A stretch of 64,000 bases of DNA from Cokeromyces recurvatus. Its lineage: Eukaryota; Mucoromycota; Mucoromycetes; Mucorales; Mucoraceae. The stretch is taken from NCBI RefSeq assembly GCF_025118155.1, contig NW_026251433.1:62001-126000 (forward strand), given 5' to 3'. This document shows positions 60,588 to 64,000 of this stretch, in pieces (within the stretch, counting starts at the first letter, position 1; every line of letters starts with the position of its first letter). Position numbers and translations under genes: made by a program. The notes under the pieces were generated by a model, which was given only the letters and a program-made list of their open reading frames with translations, was not told the DNA's origin and did not search any database.

Positions 60588-62276
60588 AAATAACCTTTCA
60601 ACTGATTTATATTTAAAAAAAAAGGTTATTCTGTCCATTGTAAATAACTAAATGTGCTCGATTTTCTTTAGCTATTTTTTCATATATGTATTGACTTCTT
60701 TTATATGTATAACAAAGCTTAAATAATAAATATATTATATATTTATTAGCTCTCTATTTATACATACATACATGCATGCATGTATACATATATACATTTA
60801 TAGAAAAGATACATATCATCTATTTTTGTCTATTTGTTAAAGAATTAGTTACATTTAATTATAATATTGAATCCTTTCATTTGAAGAATATAGTAAATTT
60901 GATATCCAGTGTCTTGAGAGAGTCAATGTATTCAAAAGTATTTATTAAAAAAAAATCATAACTATGATCATGTCTATTGAACATGATACAGTATTTAATG
61001 CTTGAATAGAAAGTGCTTCGCATTTACTTATAGATAGCATGAAGGTTAGCCTTCAAGCTAAAAAATAAATTCATAGCAATATTTTTTTTTTTTTCAAAAA
61101 TAATTGGTCAATGCCAAGTGATGGTAAGTGTGTTTTAAGGCTAAGTAAAGGGGGAAATTTTAATTTTTTCTAGTAATGAGGAGAAAGTAGACTTGTTATA
61201 AACCCCATTAAACTTATAATATAACATATCCTTATTTCCCAGATATCTTTTATTTTATTCCATTTTTATAAATATAGTATTCTGGAAATAAGAGATGATG
61301 CTGTAATTTTATTAATAAACTCATATTCGATAATTTAATTAATTTTATTTCATTTTTTCCCTTCACATTTTACAGCACTAGTTTTCTTTCTGGTTACATA
61401 AACAGCTATAGTATTTTTTTTTCTTCATCTTGACAAGATAGTATTAGTTTTAGAATTTGCGGTTAATAAATCCATGTGCATGAGTGCCAAATAATATATC
61501 TGAGTGGGCCAACGAATGATGAGCCATCAACTGATGACCCTTATTATACTTTGACTGTAAAAATCTGTCTCTGTAAAGTTATACGGGATCAATCATATTG
61601 TATGTTATTTTCATAGTAACTCAACAAGACGTACCTCAAATAATGATTTTTGAAATAGTCTTTAATAGTATAATGTAAAGATAATTAAGATTAGTTATCT
61701 TGACTATTTTGTCATATTTAATGTATTAAAATATAAGATGAACAAAGGTAGAATACGTGAGACTTATCAGCATAAAAAAAAAAAGTATTATATCAGTCAG
61801 AACTAACTAAGGAAAAAATTATCTATATAAAATGTCTGTAATTTATACTTTTTATATGATTGTCTTATTAATGGTTTATCCATCTAATTTTTTTATCTTC
61901 TATTATTACCTCTTACACTCTATTAATATACAGAGTTAATCATGCAATAATATATAACATATACAGTAGTCATCATTAGATAACTATCTTATTCCTTTGC
62001 TTATTGCAGATCCATCTTAATTTATCATGTGCAGCAATGTATTTTATATCAAATTTAATTTGCGTATATTTGGTTTAACAGCTGCATCATCATTATGATT
62101 TGTAGTACCTTACTTTCAGCTCTAAAATTGCTTATCACTGTATTTTTGTATATAATGATATTATGAAATCACTGTACTTATTTATGATTATATCATGTGT
62201 AAGTACGGCATGTTATTTACATTCTTTATTGTTCTCTATAATATAGAATATATACAGCGCAAACGTATATATTAAC
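60588..62276. other. Gene-free right interior of the inverted repeat
   Basis: AT-rich with tandem TACA/GCATGCA steps near 60760-60795. The short frames are low in complexity. No gene supported. Confidence 0.45.
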
Positions 62277-63363
62277 AAAAAATGGTATATGCATGCATAT
62301 ACATATTTGATATTTATCCCTTTATTTTAAGTTTCCCCTGAAATGTTGACTTGACTAAAGATCTTTTTATAAAAATGTATATACTATTGAATATATAAAC
62401 GTATATATTATTCTTGCTGAATTAGACTATAAACAAAAGGAATAATAATAATAATTAAAAGAGATAAATATATATATTTTTTTAAGGAGAAGGAGTAATT
62501 GTTGGTATCACGTTTGTTTACTATGTTTATTATGATAACGATTAGTATGCTATTAAGATTATCCAATTAGATTCATTACAGGGATTGTGACGCCTTTTTA
62601 TGACAGTTAAAAGCATATGATAACGGATCAAAAAAAAAAACTATAAAAGGAGGTCATTTTCATGCCCAAACTTGCTTTTTTTTTTCTTTTCTTTTTCTCT
62701 TTATACAATCCTTTTTTTTTCATTTGTTGGCTTGTAAAAGGGCTGATGAGTGATTTTTTGGGATGGCTTCATAGCTTAGTTAGTATTTTGTATGCTTTCT
62801 TTCTGGATTATGCTCACCTCTCCAATGTATTCTAATAACGATGTAAACCATCATTGATAAACATTACGAGTACCTCCGGGATAAGTATATGGGATACTGC
62901 GACGTTATGGGGCCGATTTTTTTTATTTATATATTTATTTATATGAAAAGATTTATATAGCAGCTTTATTATAAATGAAAAAAACAATATAAATACAAAT
63001 ATTACGCGTATAAATAGCACGTAAAGAAATTAGTGATAATTAATTCTCAAGCAATACATGCAACCTTTCTTTTTTTATCTAATGTAGCCTGTTATGATTC
63101 ATCTTAGTTAAATAAAGTCAAAGGAAAAAAAAAAAAAAAAGCAACACTAGGTCAAAAAGGAAAAAAGTATACTTATTTTCATATAATAAAGTATAAAGTG
63201 AAATAAAGAATTAAATACAGCAACAATAGAAGGGGGATACTAAGCAAAACAAAAAAAAAGTTTACATTGTAGCATCTAGTTAAGAGTAAATATGGCTAGT
63301 CTTCATGGCAGGCTATTTACAAGGAAAATAGATAATAGAATAAATAGGCTAGGCATATAATTA
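62277..63363 (-). repeat. Right arm of ~1.07-kb inverted repeat
   Basis: Reverse complement of 54791-55852. It holds the 62-codon frame at 62832-63020, identical to that in the left arm. Relative to the left arm it has an extra 13 bases near 63300 flanked by GCCAT copies and an extra 12 bases near 62385. Within it, on the plus strand near 62762-62790, TAGCTTAGTTAG resembles a Pol III A-box, but no good B-box follows. Confidence 0.92.
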
Positions 63364-64000
63364 TGTGGGACTTACGTTCTGGTACTTTATTTATATATTA
63401 TATGGACTTGAGGTAATTTCAACTTGTTTATATGCTTTTTCATAATTAATAAACTTAAGGGGCGTTGTACACTATAATAATACTACTGGATATGATTCGG
63501 TTGTAATTAACTACTTTCTCTAATTTCTCTCTGATCTTAGATACTCTTGTATAAAATCTCATTATTTAAAATTACCTTAAAGTTAACGATTGGCCCTTTA
63601 TCGTAATAAGTCATATATTCACATAACATCACTCTTTAGTGTACATAACATTAAATTTGATAGTCTAAAGAATATAGTCAGGTATATTACAGGCAAATAA
63701 GATTAATCAAAAGACACATAACTCTAGAGTAATATGTTATATTCCTGCTCTCTAAAGATTAAATGTTACATATTTAAATTTAAATATCTACAAGTATAAT
63801 TAAGGATGGTAATAATTTGTATAATGAAGGACGTTGAAGTCTTGGGTTAAAGGTTAGGATAGAAAGCTATAGTTGCAGGAATAAAGAAAAGATGGAATAT
63901 TGCCAATTTAAATACCTAAAAATATTCGGTATATAGAGATTGTTGCTCAAAGTAATTATCCAAAATATACATTTATTTGAGGCAGAATCCATTGAAATTC
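63364..64000. other. Right edge, no gene seen
   Basis: AT-rich sequence outside the inverted repeat with no supportable feature. Confidence 0.5.

Noticed and set aside
62755..62825. tRNA-like stretch in the repeat arm
   Set aside because: A-box-like sequence is present but stems do not pair convincingly and there is no good B-box, so no tRNA gene was called.

Overview
The window is AT-rich nuclear DNA of a filamentous fungus. Genes are split by many short introns (about 40-130 nt, mostly GT-AG), intergenic DNA is full of A/T homopolymers, and the gene set is fungal: a KCH1-type K+ transport protein, ergosteryl-beta-glucosidase, MET2, a HAL4/HAL5-type kinase and a WSC/mucin-like surface protein. 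The intron-rich architecture and the type of LINE relics suggest Mucoromycota, probably Mucorales; this is inference, since no marker rRNA is present. I saw no rRNA, CRISPR or convincing tRNA. Exon borders below were deduced by hand from reading frame, splice signals and protein-family continuity.

Layout. 0.4-5.7 kb (+): a PTPMT1-like phosphatase, a GH5 ergosteryl-beta-glucosidase (EGH1-like) and a catalytically dead E2-like AKTIP/FTS protein. 8.7-18.2 kb (-): a HAL4/HAL5-like kinase, a CaMKK/SAK1-like kinase and phosphoglycerate dehydrogenase. 20.4-22.0 kb (+): homoserine O-acetyltransferase. 22.2-27.7 kb (-): two unrecognised small proteins and an MFS sugar transporter. 30.2-31.5 kb (+): an APE1-type AP endonuclease. 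31.7-33.2 kb (-): a mucin-like membrane protein. 34.0-36.3 kb (-): a decayed LINE retrotransposon. 38.3-43.6 kb (+): a kelch membrane protein, an unknown 477-residue protein and the splicing factor MFAP1. 43.7-46.6 kb (-): a nucleotide-sugar transporter and a KCH1-like protein. 47.4-49.8 kb (+): a lysine-methyltransferase-like protein and a bHLH factor. 50.0-53.6 kb (-): a single-pass membrane protein and the mitochondrial processing peptidase beta subunit. 54-64 kb is gene-poor: a broken small secreted-protein gene, then a pair of ~1.07-kb near-identical inverted repeats about 6.4 kb apart enclosing an AGTRAP-like membrane protein and a small unknown protein.

The genes are mostly unrelated housekeeping functions packed tail-to-tail or in loose same-strand groups; I see no biosynthetic cluster or defence island. 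SER3-like and MET2-like genes lie head-to-head about 2.2 kb apart, and both feed sulfur/serine amino-acid metabolism, but that may be chance.

The most unusual signals are: a GTAAGA donor that reads GAAAGA in the PTPMT1-like gene; two GC-AG introns with the donor GCAAGT, one of which follows the start codon directly so that exon 1 codes for methionine only; a 17-nt microexon; A/T runs of 40-56 nt lying next to splice sites; the long inverted repeat; and several decayed genes and elements.
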